Shown: piece by piece, positions 1 through 9,500 of the stretch
Numbering within the stretch: the stretch's first letter is position 1
Layout: every line of letters starts with the position of its first letter
NCBI RefSeq assembly: GCF_004004515.1
Contig: NZ_RXOL01000003.1
Coordinates: forward strand, 62,001 to 126,000
DNA: 64,000 nt
Source: Croceicoccus ponticola
Lineage (GTDB): Bacteria; Pseudomonadota; Alphaproteobacteria; Sphingomonadales; Sphingomonadaceae
Direction of reading: 5' to 3'
Notes under the pieces: model-generated
The model's database searches: none
The model's input: the letters and a program-made list of their open reading frames with translations, nothing else
What the model was told of the DNA's origin: nothing
Translations under genes and position numbers: made by a program

Positions 1-179
1 ACAAATTGCAACTGGCCCAGGTTGGCGAGCGGCTTCAGATGCCAGCTCTTGTCCGGATTACGGCTCGCCACGCGAAGCCGCGCGCCGCGCGCCAGCAATT
101 CCTGCGCGACGTGGGTACCAAGAAACCCGCTCCCGCCGATGAGAGTGACAAGCTTTCCGGCCAATGCAGAGGACGCCAT
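1..179 (-). CDS. NDUFA9-like NAD(P)-dependent SDR, N-terminal part only
   Basis: This is the first 59 codons of a gene that leaves the window at base 1. The N-terminus shows a Rossmann dinucleotide-binding loop, GGSGFLGTHVAQELL, right after a short beta strand, then a basic stretch (VASRNPDK) and KPLANLGQLQF. This order is typical of the atypical short-chain dehydrogenases annotated as complex I NDUFA9 subunit family proteins in alphaproteobacteria. The family binds NAD(P)H. Its bacterial role is not firmly known. The start ATG is the first in frame and reads away from tRNA-Leu, so the two genes are divergent. The C-terminal part cannot be judged. Confidence 0.7.
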   Translation of the reverse strand, partial: MASSALAGKLVTLIGGSGFLGTHVAQELLARGARLRVASRNPDKSWHLKPLANLGQLQF

Positions 180-390
180 GTCCTGCCCTTTCTTCAAACC
201 CAAACCCGGTTCCCGGGCGCCCGTAAAGGCGGCCTGCGCTTTGGCACGCCGCCTGCGATCCTGCAACCTGTCGAATGGCCCGGCTTTTGGCGCGTCTCGC
301 GGACCTGAAACGCCATTGACACCATCCAGTCCCCCGTCTAGTGGCGCCCACCTACCCGCAACGGCGAAACACTGTCGCCGCTGCTCCGGT

Positions 391-477
391 GCCCAGATGG
401 CGGAATTGGTAGACGCACCAGCTTCAGGTGCTGGCGCTCGCAAGGGCGTGGAGGTTCGAGTCCTCTTCTGGGCACCA
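391..477 (+). tRNA. tRNA-Leu (anticodon CAG)
   Basis: An 87-nt class II tRNA with an encoded CCA end. The acceptor stem GCCCAGA pairs with TCTGGGC. The anticodon stem CCAGC/GCTGG encloses the loop TTCAGGT, giving anticodon CAG. A variable arm of leucine type (CGCTCGCAAGGGCGTG) precedes the T arm GAGGTTCGAGTCCTC. The last 17 bases are duplicated about 14.5 kb downstream, so this gene is the attachment site of a genomic island and its 3' end is restored on integration. Confidence 0.97.
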
Positions 478-478
478 T
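461..478 (+). repeat. attL core of island (18-bp direct repeat, left copy)
   Basis: The sequence TCCTCTTCTGGGCACCAT covers the end of the T arm, the 3' acceptor strand and the CCA of tRNA-Leu. An identical 18-bp copy lies at 14951-14968. A tRNA 3' end duplicated at both edges, with an integrase gene just inside, is the usual signature of tyrosine-recombinase integration. Confidence 0.9.
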
Positions 479-492
479 ACACTCCCTAAGCC

Positions 493-519
493 CCTGAAAT
501 AAGAAAAGTTTCAGGTTTT
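493..519 (+). terminator. Rho-independent terminator behind tRNA-Leu
   Basis: CCTGAAA and TTTCAGG form a perfect 7-bp stem around a 9-base loop, followed directly by TTTT. It lies 15 bases after the tRNA and inside the island boundary, so the mobile element appears to supply the tRNA's terminator. Confidence 0.75.
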
Positions 520-543
520 CAGCCATTTGTAAACGCTCTTGTC

Positions 544-562
544 GTACACACACTCGTACACA
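544..562 (+). repeat. Putative left integrase arm-type sites
   Basis: GTACACACA followed after three bases by GTACACA, just upstream of the integrase start. The same GTACACACA word occurs twice near the right end of the island at 14778-14799. Paired repeats at both ends suggest arm-type binding sites of the integrase; this is inference from position and repetition. Confidence 0.5.
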
Positions 563-572
563 GGATCGACAA

Positions 573-2258
573 ATGGAAGTGGTATTGATGTTCCTTCAGT
601 GTGACATAAAGAGTGGCATATTGAGCTATCGACGACGGTTCCCAACGGACCTCGTAAGGCACATTCCGAGCAAAAGTCCCGATGGGCGAGGGCGTACCGA
701 ATTGAAGGTCTCGCTGCGCGTTTCGGACATGAACTCCCCAGGCGCGATGGACAGCTATCAGGCCATCGAGCGCGAATATGAAGACATCGTCCGCGCTGCA
801 CGCAAGCTGGCAACTGGAACCTATGACCGGCTGGATGAGCCGATGATCGCCTTCCTGGCTGAGAAGTATCGGGTGCAGGAGCTAAAAGATGACGAGGATC
901 GTCGTTGGGACCCGAAGGCGAAGGCCCGGGGTGAGATGGTCACTACGGCTGCTGAGGGCGCTGGCTATAGCTTCTCCAATGCAAATCCGAGCGCGAGGTG
1001 GTCACAAGGCGTGCGCCTAGCGATTGAGGCTGCGTTGGATGTGTATCGGTCCTTCCGGGCCAATGGCGACCTTGAGGGGCTCGTAGACGCCTGGAGCGAG
1101 CATGCCTTTAGCTTGGCTTCTGATGCGGGCTATATCATCGCCGTAGACGATCCCTTCCTTGCGAAGCTCTGCAAGGCATTAAACGACGCTGCGATTGCAG
1201 CCCATGAGGCTCAACTGCTCCGTTTTGAGGGCGGTGCTTTCCCGACGCCGCCTGCACCTGAGCCTACGAAAATGGCCAGAGGATCGGCTTTAAAGCAGAT
1301 CGGCATCATGGATTTGTATGAGCGATATGCGGCCCAGCCCGACCGCCATCCGAAAACAATGGCCCAGTGGCGACCCTATATAAGACGTCTCGCTGAGTTC
1401 ATTGGCGATGACAATGTGCTTGCCATCGAGCACGACGACATCGTGGCCTGGCGCAACCATCTGCGCGACGAGGCGACATATCGAGGCAAACGCCTCAGCG
1501 CCAAGACGATCAACGGGAGTTACCTCGGTGCGGCGAGCGCTCTCTTCGCTTGGGCCAAGGGGGACGGACTAATTCCACGAAACCCAATGCTTGAGGTCAC
1601 TAAGGTCAAACTTCCGGCGAAAGCTGTCACCCGCAGTAAGGCCTTCACGACAGAGGAGGCCCATATGATCCTGAGGGCCTCGTTAGAGCCATCGGTTTCG
1701 CCAGAAGGCGTGCATCTTAGGAATGCGAAACGATGGTGCACTTGGTTGATGGCCTACTCAGGTGCCCGCGTGAACGAAATCACGCAGCTTCGGAAGGAAG
1801 ACATCTTCGTCAAGGATGGCGTCAATGTCATGCGGATCACTCCAGATGCAGGGACTGTCAAATCGAAAGCGCTCCGCGTGGTTCCACTGCATAGTCACCT
1901 AATTGAGCAGGACTTTCTTGAGTTTGTGGCAAGCCGACCTGAAGGACCTCTTTTCTACGACCCAGCGAAGCGCCGAAGTGACCACGCGATCAACCGTCAA
2001 TCTAACAGGCTCGGGTCTAAGTTGGCCGCTTGGGTGCGGTCATTGGGCATCGATGGAGTGAAGCCGAACCATGCTTGGCGCCACCTCTTCATAAGCCAAG
2101 CGTCCAGGCACCAGATTGACCCCAGGGTAACCAGAGCGATCACAGGTCATTCACTCTCGGATGCCCACAGCGAATATGACCATGTCAATGAACATGCAGA
2201 TGTGCTGTCTCGCGAATTAGAGAAGATGCCGCGCTTTCTTGAACTTACGACTGTTTGA
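573..2258 (+). CDS. Tyrosine site-specific recombinase (island integrase)
   Basis: A 561-residue phage-type integrase. The C-terminal catalytic domain shows the arginine box (YSGARVNEITQLRKED, near residue 398), a lysine turn (GTVKSKALRVVPLH), the HxxR box (HAWRHLFIS, near 498) and the final histidine and tyrosine (TGHSLSDAHSEYDHV, near 535). The SAM-like core-binding domain sits at roughly 235-330. The N-terminal 230 residues are longer than in lambda-type integrases and presumably bind arm sites. It starts 95 bases inside the tRNA-Leu attachment repeat and points into the island, the usual arrangement for the element's own integrase. An internal ATG five codons downstream is an alternative start. 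Confidence 0.95.
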   Translation: MEVVLMFLQCDIKSGILSYRRRFPTDLVRHIPSKSPDGRGRTELKVSLRVSDMNSPGAMDSYQAIEREYEDIVRAARKLATGTYDRLDEPMIAFLAEKYRVQELKDDEDRRWDPKAKARGEMVTTAAEGAGYSFSNANPSARWSQGVRLAIEAALDVYRSFRANGDLEGLVDAWSEHAFSLASDAGYIIAVDDPFLAKLCKALNDAAIAAHEAQLLRFEGGAFPTPPAPEPTKMARGSALKQIGIMDLYERYAAQPDRHPKTMAQWRPYIRRLAEFIGDDNVLAIEHDDIVAWRNHLRDEATYRGKRLSAKTINGSYLGAASALFAWAKGDGLIPRNPMLEVTKVKLPAKAVTRSKAFTTEEAHMILRASLEPSVSPEGVHLRNAKRWCTWLMAYSGARVNEITQLRKEDIFVKDGVNVMRITPDAGTVKSKALRVVPLHSHLIEQDFLEFVASRPEGPLFYDPAKRRSDHAINRQSNRLGSKLAAWVRSLGIDGVKPNHAWRHLFISQASRHQIDPRVTRAITGHSLSDAHSEYDHVNEHADVLSRELEKMPRFLELTTV

Positions 2259-2323
2259 GCTGGACGGCACGCCGAGACCAAGTAATGTCCGCCCCTAATA
2301 ATTGATACTAAAGGGAGTTATTA

Positions 2324-2527
2324 GTGGCCGTCAATCTTCAGGACCTCTCCCGTCGCCTATTCCAGGCTGCCAACCAGCTCTGGACCAACACGGCGCTGAG
2401 ACCTGACCAGTACGCCCTGCAGGTGCTCGCGCTCAGAACTTCTCGTGCTCGACAACCTGCTAGCCCACCGGGTCGCAGTTTGAAGCTGATTGAATCGAAG
2501 ATCGTGGGGATCCGGCGTGTTTCTTGA
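2324..2527 (+). pseudogene. Remnant of a type I methylase (HsdM) N-terminus
   Basis: A GTG start preceded by AAGGGAG opens a reading frame whose first 40 residues (LSRRLFQAANQLWTN, then ALRPDQYALQVLAL) resemble the N-terminal helical domain of HsdM proteins, which usually reads as an LW-aad-lR-n followed by an eY..pVLgLifLR pattern. After about codon 41 the similarity stops and the frame ends at 2527, overlapping the start of the large methylase in another frame. No other HsdM part, HsdS or HsdR is present. I read it as debris of a replaced R-M system; a short functional peptide cannot be excluded. Confidence 0.5.
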
Positions 2528-5500
2528 AGATCTCCAGGCTCGTCCTTTGAACCTCGCCATTGACGGACTTACTCCAAGGGGTCTTCATCTCGGCAAGGGC
2601 GACCTCGGACTCGAAATCGTGGTGCTCGAATCGGGCGGCCGACCCAACGCAGGCAAGCTGGTCGAAGCTTGGAAGGGCCGCCGTGGCAGCCGGGCCTGCC
2701 CGGTGCTTGTCGTGGCTCTCCATCAAGACAGTGCCTCTATCGCAGGCCCCACGGGCGAGGACTTGCCCGTTCACCACGACCTCGATCCCTACGTCGTGGA
2801 AAGGCTCTGCAAGGTTGCACTCGATCTTCCTGATCGCCACGCAGCCCTGCAGTTTCTGGCCAACGCGCTTCCCTCCCTGGAAACCGCGGTCCCGGGCCTG
2901 CGCAACCAGGGACTGTTCGCCCTTCATGAGCTGACCGTCGATGCACCGCGCCAGCCGGACTGGATGGCTGCCGTGCAGCGTGGCCGGAGCATGATCGGCG
3001 CGGAAGGCCAGCAGCTCCTAATGCAGCTCGGCTTCGCAGCCGACCGGATCGACAACTTGACCCAGGTGCTGAAGGCGAAGGACCGGCGCGTCGCTCTTGC
3101 CATCCTGCTCGACAAATCCGACGTTCCCGAGGCCGCAACCGCCCGCTATGGCAACCTGTCTCCCGTCTCTTACGCCCTCCACAAGGCTGACCAACAGAGC
3201 CTCGACTGGGTTGTGACCGTCCAGGGAGATCGGCTGCGCCTCTACCCCGCCAAGGGGGGCAAAGGGGTCGGTCGACGGGGCCGGGCAGAGACCTACCTTG
3301 AGCTGCAGACCTCGCTCCTCTCCGAGACACATGCCGGCTACCTGCCTCTCCTCTTCTCATCAGATGCCCTTTTGCCTGATGGGTCGGTCGACAAGTTGCT
3401 GGAGGCTTCCGCTCGCTTCGCCTCTGAGCTCGCCAAGGGCCTCCGCGACCGCATTTACACCAGTGTCGTCCCGAGGCTGGCTGAGGGCGTCGCCCGCGCC
3501 CGGAATCTGCAGCGGCCGACCGCCGAGGACCTTGATCTCACCTATCGCATGGCGCTCACGCTTCTCTTCCGGCTGCTCTTCATCGCCTATGCCGAAGACC
3601 GCGACCTGCTGCCCTATCGCCTGTCGGAACAGTATCGCCGAGCCTCGTTGAAGCAGCTTGCCCAGGACCTTGGTGCTGCCTGGGCCGACCGAACGCCCGT
3701 GGGCGATGGTTCAGGGTATTGGGCGCGGGTCAAGTTGATCTGCGACGCAATTGAGAAGGGTGATCCCCGGCTGTCGGTGCCAGCCTACAACGGCGGCCTG
3801 TTCACCACTGACCCTCAGGTCAGCCGCGCGGGGGCAACGCTCGACGGCATCACGCTTGCGGATTCGGTCTTTGAGCCAGCCCTTAGGGACCTGCTGCTGG
3901 CGCAGGAGGAAGGCGGGCTACAGCCGGTCGACTTCCGTTCGCTTGGCGTGCGCGAGTTCGGCACCATATACGAGGGCCTCCTGGAGTCGGAACTATCCGT
4001 TGCAGAGCAAGATCTCGCTGTAGACGCCCAGGGCAACTATATCCCGGCCCGGGGCAGCCAACCGCTGGTGGTGCGGCATGGCGAGGTCTATCTCCATAAT
4101 CGGTCCGGTGCCCGTAAGTCCTCTGGCAGCTACTTCACCAAGAGTTTCGCTGTCGAGCACCTCCTGGATCGGGCGCTTGTGCCGGCGCTTAATGAGCATC
4201 TCAACCGGGTACGGGCCCTCCCGGAGATGGACGCGGCGGAAGCTTTCTTCGACTTCCGGGTGGCAGACATCGCAATGGGGTCGGCCCACTTCCTGGTGGC
4301 GGCGATCGACCGGATCGAGAAGGCCTTCACAGGCTATCTGGCGGTGCCTGACGCCCCAGGGTCGGCCGGGATACGACGCCAGCTGCATGACCTTAAGCAG
4401 GCGGCCCGGGCCTCTCTGGGGGAGATCGCGGCCGATCAGATGCCGTTCGAGGACAGTCAGTTGTTGCGGCGCCTGATCGCCCGGCGTTGCATCTATGGCG
4501 TCGACATGAACCCCATGGCCGTCGACCTCGCGCGGCTGGGCATCTGGATCCACACCTTCGTACCGGGCCTGCCGTTGAGCGTGCTCGACCACAATCTGGT
4601 GCTGGGCAACGCGCTGGTAGGCGTGGGGACCATCCAGGAGATCCGGGACGCCATCGAGGCCGAGGGGGTCGGACTGTTTAACGTCAACGCGGACAAGCTG
4701 CTGAGCGCCGCGGCCCGTCCTCTCCAGCGCATGGCCAACAGCGCAGACGCAACGCTTGCCGAGGTGAAGCAGGCTCGAGAGGCTATGGCGGAGGCTAAGG
4801 CCGCCGTCGCGGAAGCCAAGGCGCTCTGCGACCTGGTGACTGCGCGGGATCTGGTAGAGCCTGATGACCGGGTGCAGTTCGAGGCAATCGAGGACAGCTG
4901 GGGACGGCTGGAGCATCTGCCTGAGACCCGCGCGGCTCGGGAGGTCCTCGATGGCCTCAGGCCCTTCCACTTTCCCGTCGCTTTCCCTGAGGTCTTCCTG
5001 CGGCCGCGAGCCGGCTTTGACGTGTTGCTGGGCAACCCGCCGTGGAAGGAGGCCACCCTTGAAGATCATGCGTTCTGGGCGAGGCACTTCCCCGGCCTCA
5101 GGGGGATGGCTGCAGCACAGATGGAGCAGGAGCGGGAGCGTCTGAGAGCAGCCCGGCCCGACTTGCAGCGCCTGCTTGAGAGGGAAATGGGCACCGTTGC
5201 CAAGTTCAGGCGAGCTCTTACCTCTGGCGCCTATCCGGGCATGGGAACGGGCGACCCCGACACTTACAAGGCTTTTTGCTGGCGGTTCTGGAACCTGACG
5301 GTCGCCGCGGGGGGGTATATCGGCATCGTGCTTCCGCGCAGCGCATTCTCGGCCAAGGGCTCAGAGAAGTTCAGACTGCAGATGTTCGAAGCCTCATCAT
5401 CGGTCGACATCTGCATGGTCCATAACAAAGCGGGATGGGTGTTTGATGAGGCAGAACATCGCTACACTATGGCCTTCGCAGCCATCACCCGCGGCGAGCC

Positions 5501-6563
5501 TGAAGGCTATGCGGTGACCTTGCGAGGTCCCTATTCAGACATGGAGCGGTACAAGGTCGGGATTGAAGGCGTCGGCGCCGATTACACTGTAGCCGACATA
5601 CTCTCCTGGAACGATACGGCCTCGCTGCCCCTTCTGCCGACTGACGCATCATTGAGTGTGTTCGCCCAGTTGCGTAAGGCGCCGCGGCTGGATTTGAACG
5701 ATGGGCTCAGCTGGCGGGCGCGACCTGATGGAGAAATGCACGCAACGGCTCAGAAGCCACTGATGGACCAGTCGGGAACCACTCCCGAGGGCTATTGGCC
5801 GGTCTTTAAGGGGGAGAGCTTCGAGCACTGGAACCCCGATCGTGGCTCAGATTACTACTACGCCTGGGCGGACCCGGGACCTGCGTTGGCCTGGCTGCAA
5901 CAAAAGCGCTCAAGGGCTCGGAAGGGCAGCGCTCATGCAGAGTTCTCGCGCTCATGGCGGGCCGATCCGAGAAACCTCCCGCCGAACAGGGCGCGGATCA
6001 TTTTCCGCGACATTGCTCGCTCGACAGACACCCGGACGCTTATTGCGGCACTTGCGCCGCCAAGGGTCTTTCTAACCAACAAGGCGCCATATCTCCTCTG
6101 GCCAAGAGGCGACGAGCAAGACCAAGCCTATCTCCTCGGAGTCATGTCCTCGAGATCGCTCGATTGGTACGCTCGGCGCTTTGTCGAAATCGGGATGAAC
6201 TTCTACATCTTCAACCCCTTCCCGGTACCGCGGCCCAGTCGGGAGCACCCGCTCTGGCAGCGATGCGTGGCTATTGCGGGAAGGCTTGCTTGCCCCGACG
6301 ACCGCTTCGTCGATTGGGCGGCAGCAGTCGGCGTCGAGGTCGGTCCGTTGTCGACCGAAGAAAAGAAGGTCATGACCGACGAGCTCGATGCAGTGGTCGC
6401 CCACCTCTACGGGCTGACCGCGGATCAACTATCCCACATATTCGAATCCTTCCATGAAGGGTGGGATTACGCCCCGCGGTTGGCTGCCGTGATGCGCCAC
6501 TACGAGGCCCATTCGCGGGCCGCCGCTGCCAATCGCCATCTGATCCCGCACCTGGTGGACTGA
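2517..6563 (+). CDS. Large Eco57I-type N6-adenine DNA methyltransferase
   Basis: A protein of about 1348 residues with an amino-methyltransferase core. The SAM-binding motif I reads VADIAMGSAHFLVAA near residue 582 and the catalytic NPPW box (LLGNPPWKEA) lies near 840, giving the order of gamma-type N6-adenine methylases. A coiled region rich in Ala/Glu/Lys lies between them. The long N-terminal part has no motif I recognise; the part after NPPW probably holds target recognition, as in Eco57I/type ISP enzymes. The chosen GTG start has GGGGA six bases upstream; a TTG nine codons earlier is the alternative. The next gene begins four bases after the stop, so methylase and helicase are co-transcribed. 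Likely role: modification and recognition subunit of a restriction system carried by the island. Confidence 0.85.
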   Translation: MFLEDLQARPLNLAIDGLTPRGLHLGKGDLGLEIVVLESGGRPNAGKLVEAWKGRRGSRACPVLVVALHQDSASIAGPTGEDLPVHHDLDPYVVERLCKVALDLPDRHAALQFLANALPSLETAVPGLRNQGLFALHELTVDAPRQPDWMAAVQRGRSMIGAEGQQLLMQLGFAADRIDNLTQVLKAKDRRVALAILLDKSDVPEAATARYGNLSPVSYALHKADQQSLDWVVTVQGDRLRLYPAKGGKGVGRRGRAETYLELQTSLLSETHAGYLPLLFSSDALLPDGSVDKLLEASARFASELAKGLRDRIYTSVVPRLAEGVARARNLQRPTAEDLDLTYRMALTLLFRLLFIAYAEDRDLLPYRLSEQYRRASLKQLAQDLGAAWADRTPVGDGSGYWARVKLICDAIEKGDPRLSVPAYNGGLFTTDPQVSRAGATLDGITLADSVFEPALRDLLLAQEEGGLQPVDFRSLGVREFGTIYEGLLESELSVAEQDLAVDAQGNYIPARGSQPLVVRHGEVYLHNRSGARKSSGSYFTKSFAVEHLLDRALVPALNEHLNRVRALPEMDAAEAFFDFRVADIAMGSAHFLVAAIDRIEKAFTGYLAVPDAPGSAGIRRQLHDLKQAARASLGEIAADQMPFEDSQLLRRLIARRCIYGVDMNPMAVDLARLGIWIHTFVPGLPLSVLDHNLVLGNALVGVGTIQEIRDAIEAEGVGLFNVNADKLLSAAARPLQRMANSADATLAEVKQAREAMAEAKAAVAEAKALCDLVTARDLVEPDDRVQFEAIEDSWGRLEHLPETRAAREVLDGLRPFHFPVAFPEVFLRPRAGFDVLLGNPPWKEATLEDHAFWARHFPGLRGMAAAQMEQERERLRAARPDLQRLLEREMGTVAKFRRALTSGAYPGMGTGDPDTYKAFCWRFWNLTVAAGGYIGIVLPRSAFSAKGSEKFRLQMFEASSSVDICMVHNKAGWVFDEAEHRYTMAFAAITRGEPEGYAVTLRGPYSDMERYKVGIEGVGADYTVADILSWNDTASLPLLPTDASLSVFAQLRKAPRLDLNDGLSWRARPDGEMHATAQKPLMDQSGTTPEGYWPVFKGESFEHWNPDRGSDYYYAWADPGPALAWLQQKRSRARKGSAHAEFSRSWRADPRNLPPNRARIIFRDIARSTDTRTLIAALAPPRVFLTNKAPYLLWPRGDEQDQAYLLGVMSSRSLDWYARRFVEIGMNFYIFNPFPVPRPSREHPLWQRCVAIAGRLACPDDRFVDWAAAVGVEVGPLSTEEKKVMTDELDAVVAHLYGLTADQLSHIFESFHEGWDYAPRLAAVMRHYEAHSRAAAANRHLIPHLVD

Positions 6564-6566
6564 CGC

Positions 6567-9500
6567 ATGACCGAGCTCAACTTCGACTTTGTCGACAACC
6601 TGAATGGCAATTCGCTGGCCAACGTGCTGGTGCGGGCGTTGCGCTATGGCGTCCCCCATGGCGAGCTGCTTGGTCAACTCACAGAGCGCCCAGCCCGGCT
6701 CGACATCGCTTCGGCCTACTTCAGCCCAGCAGGCTTCGCCCAGATCGCTAACCATCTCGAGGATCTGGAACGCATCCGCCTGATGATCGGCGCAGAGCCC
6801 CCACGGGACGCCAAACCGCTTCAGCGTCGTCTAGACGAGACCGAGGCGGCCTTCCAGAAGCGGTTGATCCGGGAGGGGCTCGACGAGCTGGATCAAGGCC
6901 TGCGGCACGAACGCGACCATTTCCCCTTCACCAAGGCCGGACGGGCTTCGCTAAAGAAGTTGATCGAGGTGCTGCGGGCTGGCCGCATGGAGGCGCGGCG
7001 CTATGAGAAAGCCTTCCTTCACGCCAAGGCCTACATACTTTCCAATCGGGAGGGCGCCGACGCGACGGGCGCAGGGTTGTTCGCCGGCTCCTCCAACCTG
7101 ACCCGGGCGGGTGTCACCAGCAACCTCGAGCTGAACCTCGGTCGCTTCGATCCCATAATCCATGGCCAGGCGACGGCCTGGTTCGAGAGGCTATGGGACG
7201 AAGCGGTCCCGGTCGACCTCGCTGCCCTCTTCGAGGAGGTCTTCGCGGAGTACACTCCTTGGGAGATCTACCTGCGCGTCCTCTGGCGCATTTATGGCTC
7301 GGAAGTGGCGCAGGAGCAGGATAACGACTCTGGCCTGCCGTTGACCAACTTCCAGAAGCACGGAGTCGCCCGGGCGATGCGCCTGATGGCGGAAAATGGG
7401 GGCGCAATCGTTGCCGACGAAGTGGGCCTGGGGAAGACCTTCATCGCAGGCGAGATCCTTCGGAGCTACAAAGAGCGGCGGTTACGAACGCTTCTGATCT
7501 GCCCGGCACAACTGCGGGATTCCACCTGGGCCAAGTTCCGCACGAACAACTTCCTGATGGACGTTGAGTGCGTTTCCTACGAGGAGCTTGCGATAGACCG
7601 CCAGATTGCGATGGCGGATCCCAACCAGTTCCAAGACAAATTAAAGCGTCCACTGGACGAGTACCAGTTGGTGGTGGTGGACGAGGCCCACAACTATCGG
7701 AACCCGGACGCGCCGACCCGAGCCCGAGTGCTCCGAAGGTTGCTATGGGGGCAACGGCGCGACGTGCTGCTGTTGACGGCGACACCCGTCAACAACTCGC
7801 TGTGGGATCTCTACAACCTGATCCGCTACTTCATCCGGCAGGACAGTCTCCTGGCGGACCGAGGGATCCTCTCGATCCGGGAACGTTTCGAGGAGGCGGC
7901 CCGGGAAGAACCAGACCAGTTGTCACCCGACATGCTGTTCCCAGTGATCGACGCGACGACGGTGAAGCGCACCCGCCACTTCGTGAAGAAGCACTATGGC
8001 GGGGACACGATCACCTTCGCAGGTCAGACGATGACGATCGTCTTCCCGGAGCCAAAGCCGATCACGGTACGCTACCCTTTGGCCGCGCCTATGCCGGAGC
8101 TTTTCGACCTGGTGGAAGCCGCGCTGGATCCGGCCGAGCTCGATGCCGGTAACCCGCAGGCCATGACGTTCGCCCGATACGCCCCGGGTCTCTATCCAAA
8201 GCGCCTCGACCTTCAGGATCAAGAGGAACGCGCCCGCGCGTCTGCCACAGTCGGCTTGTTGCGCTCGGGTCTTTTGAAGCGGTTCGAATCCTCTACCTTC
8301 GCCTTCGGCCGAACGCTCGCGAAGCTGATCAAACAGCATGAGGATTTCCTTGAACTGCTGGGCCAGGGGCATGTGGTGAACACTCGATTCCTGAAGGACC
8401 TTGCGGCCACCGATGATGACGTGGAGGGCTTGCTCTCTAACCATGACGGGGTGGAAAGTACTGCCTTCTATGACGTCCCCGGCCTGCAACAGGCTGTCGA
8501 GCGCGACCTTGCGACTCTGAGAGGTCTTGCCGGAAAGATCGCGGCTGTCGGCCCCCAGAACGATCCTAAGCTCGAGGCTTTGGTTCGCACGTTGAAGGAG
8601 ATCGCCGCGGAAGCCGAGGCAGAAGCGAGCAGCGAAGACGACGCCCGACAGAAGCGGAAGGTGCTGATCTTCTCATTCTTCGCCGATACGGTGGGATATC
8701 TTCGCAATGCGCTTGCCGACGTGGCCCGCACGGACCCCGAGCTTGGGATATACGCCGGACGGATCGTGGCCGTAGCCGGATCGGTCGACGTCGAGGAGGA
8801 CGAGATCGGCCGCAGGACGGCGGTGGAGGGTTTCGCGCCCATCTCGTCGGAAGCAGTGGACGGGAATGACCGGTTCGATCTGCTCATCACCACGGACGTT
8901 TTGGCGGAGGGCGTCAATCTTCAGCAGTGCCGCCACATCATCAACTACGACATCCCCTGGAACCCCATGCGCATGGTGCAGCGCCATGGCCGGATCGACA
9001 GAATCGGCAGCCCGCATGCGCGCGTGTTTCTGCGCACCATTTTCCCGGCTGATCGACTGGATGCGCTGCTGAACCTCGAGCAGCGGATCCTGCAGAAAAT
9101 CGCCCTGGCGGCTGCGAGCGTCGGCGTAGTGGCTCCGGTGGAAGGGGCGGCCGACGGCTCCCAAGTCTTTGCGGAGACTCGGGAAGAGATCGAGCGCCTG
9201 CTGGCCGAGGACCCAACGCTTTTCGAGCGGGGGCTTGCCGGTAGCGCAGGCCAAACGGGCGAGGAATACCGCCAGACACTGCGCAAGGCCCTGGAGGCTG
9301 GAGGATCGCGGACGCAAACGCTGCCAATGGGCATCGGCTCGGGAATGGTGAAGGGCAAGGAGCAGGGCGTCTTCTTCTGCGCTTCGGTGGGAGACCGCAC
9401 CTACCTGCGGTTCATCCCTTGCTCCACAGACTGGATCTACGATCCCGAACGCCCTCTTCATCGCGAGCTCGGCCGCTGCCTGCGTATTATCGAATGTGAA

